From Chloroflexota bacterium (lineage in GTDB: Bacteria > Chloroflexota > Limnocylindria > P2-11E), in the NCBI GenBank assembly GCA_005881085.1, contig VBGU01000014.1, positions 1 to 6,944 of the forward strand: a stretch of 6,944 nucleotides of DNA, written 5' to 3'. This document shows positions 6,161 to 6,944 of the stretch, one piece after another. Below the pieces are notes generated by a model that worked only from the letters and a program-made list of their open reading frames with translations, was not told the DNA's origin and made no database searches. A program made the translations under genes and the position numbers. Each line of letters begins with the position of its first letter. Position 1 is the first letter of the stretch.

Positions 6161-6172
6161 GTCGGGGGATGA

Positions 6173-6185
6173 GGGGCAGAGCCCC
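6173..6185 (-). repeat. Intergenic hairpin GGGGC-AGA-GCCCC before the acetyltransferase start
   Basis: A 5-bp GC stem with a 3-base loop sits in the 34-base gap between the oxidoreductase stop (6195) and ATG 6160. In the transcript the G-run can pair either with this CCCC or with the CCCCC just ahead of the start codon (6162-6166 on the + strand reads GGGGG). It occupies the place where a ribosome binding site would be expected. No U-run follows, so it does not look like a full terminator. Confidence 0.45.
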
Positions 6186-6194
6186 CCAAGTTTG

Positions 6195-6944
6195 TCATGC
6201 GCGGACGGGATCCAGCCGATACGCCACGCGCGCGCCGCCCGACCGGAGTGACCGCATCGCCAGCTCGAGCACCCGGACGACCATGAGTCCGGCCTCGCCG
6301 TCGCTTCGCGGCTTCTTGCCGTCGCGAACGCACTCGATGAAGTGGCGCATCTCCACCTGCAGCGCCTCGGTCATCGGAACGCGGGGGCTGTGGATGTCGC
6401 CGGCCCGATAGCTGCGTCGAAGCTCGTCGCTCTCGAGCTTGTCCACGCCCTGGTCGTAGATCTTCACCTTCTCGACCGCCTGATTGTCATCGTAGATGAC
6501 CATCTTTTGTGAGCCGATGACGGTCGTCGTGCGCAGCTTGCTCGGCGCGAGCCACGAGAGGTGCGCGTGGGCGATGGCCCCTGACGGGAAGCCCATGGTG
6601 AGGAACACGACGTCCTCGATGTCCGGCTGGACGTAGCAGCCGCCCACGCACTGCACCCACTCGGGCTCCTCCTGGAGCCAGTACAGAACGATCGACGCGT
6701 CGTGCGGGCCGAGGTCCCAGAGGACGTTGAAGTCGAACTGATGCAGGCCGAGGTTCACCCGCTGGCTGTCGACGTACTGGACCTTGCCGAGCTCGCCGCG
6801 ATCGATGATCCCCCGCACGGTCGTGACCGCCGGGTTGTACACGAAGGTGTGACCGACCATGAGCACGCGCCCAGCCCGGCCCGCCGCGGCGACGATGGCT
6901 TCGGCGTCGGCCACGGTGCCGGCGAGCGGCTTCTCGACGAACAC
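6195..6944 (-). CDS. Gfo/Idh/MocA-family NAD(P)-dependent oxidoreductase, N-terminus outside window
   Basis: 249 residues are visible up to the TGA at 6197-6195. The frame is open through base 6944, and the codon there is GTG inside the protein, not a start. The visible part opens with VFVEKPLAGT, the family's EKP motif with catalytic Lys, so about 95 residues of the Rossmann NAD domain are missing. The substrate domain follows: GHTFVYNPAV (31-40), VDSQRVNLG (58-66) and WDLGPHDASIVLYWL (76-90), whose GPHD carries the Asp/His pair typical of sugar dehydrogenases, then HLSWLAPSKLRTTTVIGS (128-145). Beside an LbH acetyltransferase and a DegT aminotransferase it most resembles the WbpB/WlbA role, oxidation of UDP-GlcNAc uronate at C3, but other sugars are possible. 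It is the first gene of the visible operon; the promoter must lie beyond the window. Confidence 0.92.
   Translation of the reverse strand: MFVEKPLAGTVADAEAIVAAAGRAGRVLMVGHTFVYNPAVTTVRGIIDRGELGKVQYVDSQRVNLGLHQFDFNVLWDLGPHDASIVLYWLQEEPEWVQCVGGCYVQPDIEDVVFLTMGFPSGAIAHAHLSWLAPSKLRTTTVIGSQKMVIYDDNQAVEKVKIYDQGVDKLESDELRRSYRAGDIHSPRVPMTEALQVEMRHFIECVRDGKKPRSDGEAGLMVVRVLELAMRSLRSGGARVAYRLDPVRA

Noticed and set aside
1..6944. Mobile elements, CRISPR arrays, tRNA genes, phage or defence genes
   Set aside because: No transposase or integrase, regular direct-repeat array, tRNA cloverleaf or defence-type domain was found on either strand.

Overview
The window is GC-rich bacterial DNA, with G or C at most third codon positions. 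It is almost fully coding. The gene families and the tightly overlapping gene starts are bacterial, but nothing here fixes the phylum. A free-living high-GC soil or environmental lineage is a reasonable guess and no more.

Layout. Bases 1-417 (+) hold the C-terminal part of a GNAT acetyltransferase whose 5' end lies outside the window. Bases 418-623 are a GC-rich gap between converging genes, with inverted repeats but no gene. All other genes are on the minus strand, so they are read from right to left. In transcription order they are: a Gfo/Idh/MocA oxidoreductase (start outside the window, stop at 6195), a left-handed beta-helix acetyltransferase (6160-5453), a DegT-type PLP aminotransferase (5436-4300), a second hexapeptide acyltransferase (4303-3626), a 148-aa protein of unknown function (3629-3183), an NAD-dependent sugar epimerase of the extended SDR type (3186-2206) and a second DegT-type aminotransferase (2194-1040). 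A 101-aa unknown protein (929-624) follows after 110 bases.

How they work together. The seven genes from 6944 to 1040 look like one operon for nucleotide-sugar synthesis. The first three (oxidoreductase, N-acetyltransferase, aminotransferase) match in kind the Wbp/Wlb enzymes that place an acetamido group at C3 of UDP-GlcNAcA. The later epimerase/aminotransferase pair, with a second acyltransferase, suggests a second amino-sugar activity. The product is probably an unusual acylated amino sugar for a surface polysaccharide or glycoprotein glycan. Glycosyltransferases, the UDP-sugar 6-dehydrogenase and export genes are not in the window; if they exist they lie beyond base 6944 or elsewhere.

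The translational wiring is distinctive. Three adjacent genes start at non-ATG codons that overlap the previous stop by 4 bases (TTGA, GTGA, GTGA). Both aminotransferases instead start at ATG behind an AGGAG placed directly after the preceding stop codon. The least explained items are the 148-aa protein overlapping its neighbours on both sides, and the paired hairpins around the start of the 6160-5453 acetyltransferase, which lacks a visible ribosome binding site.
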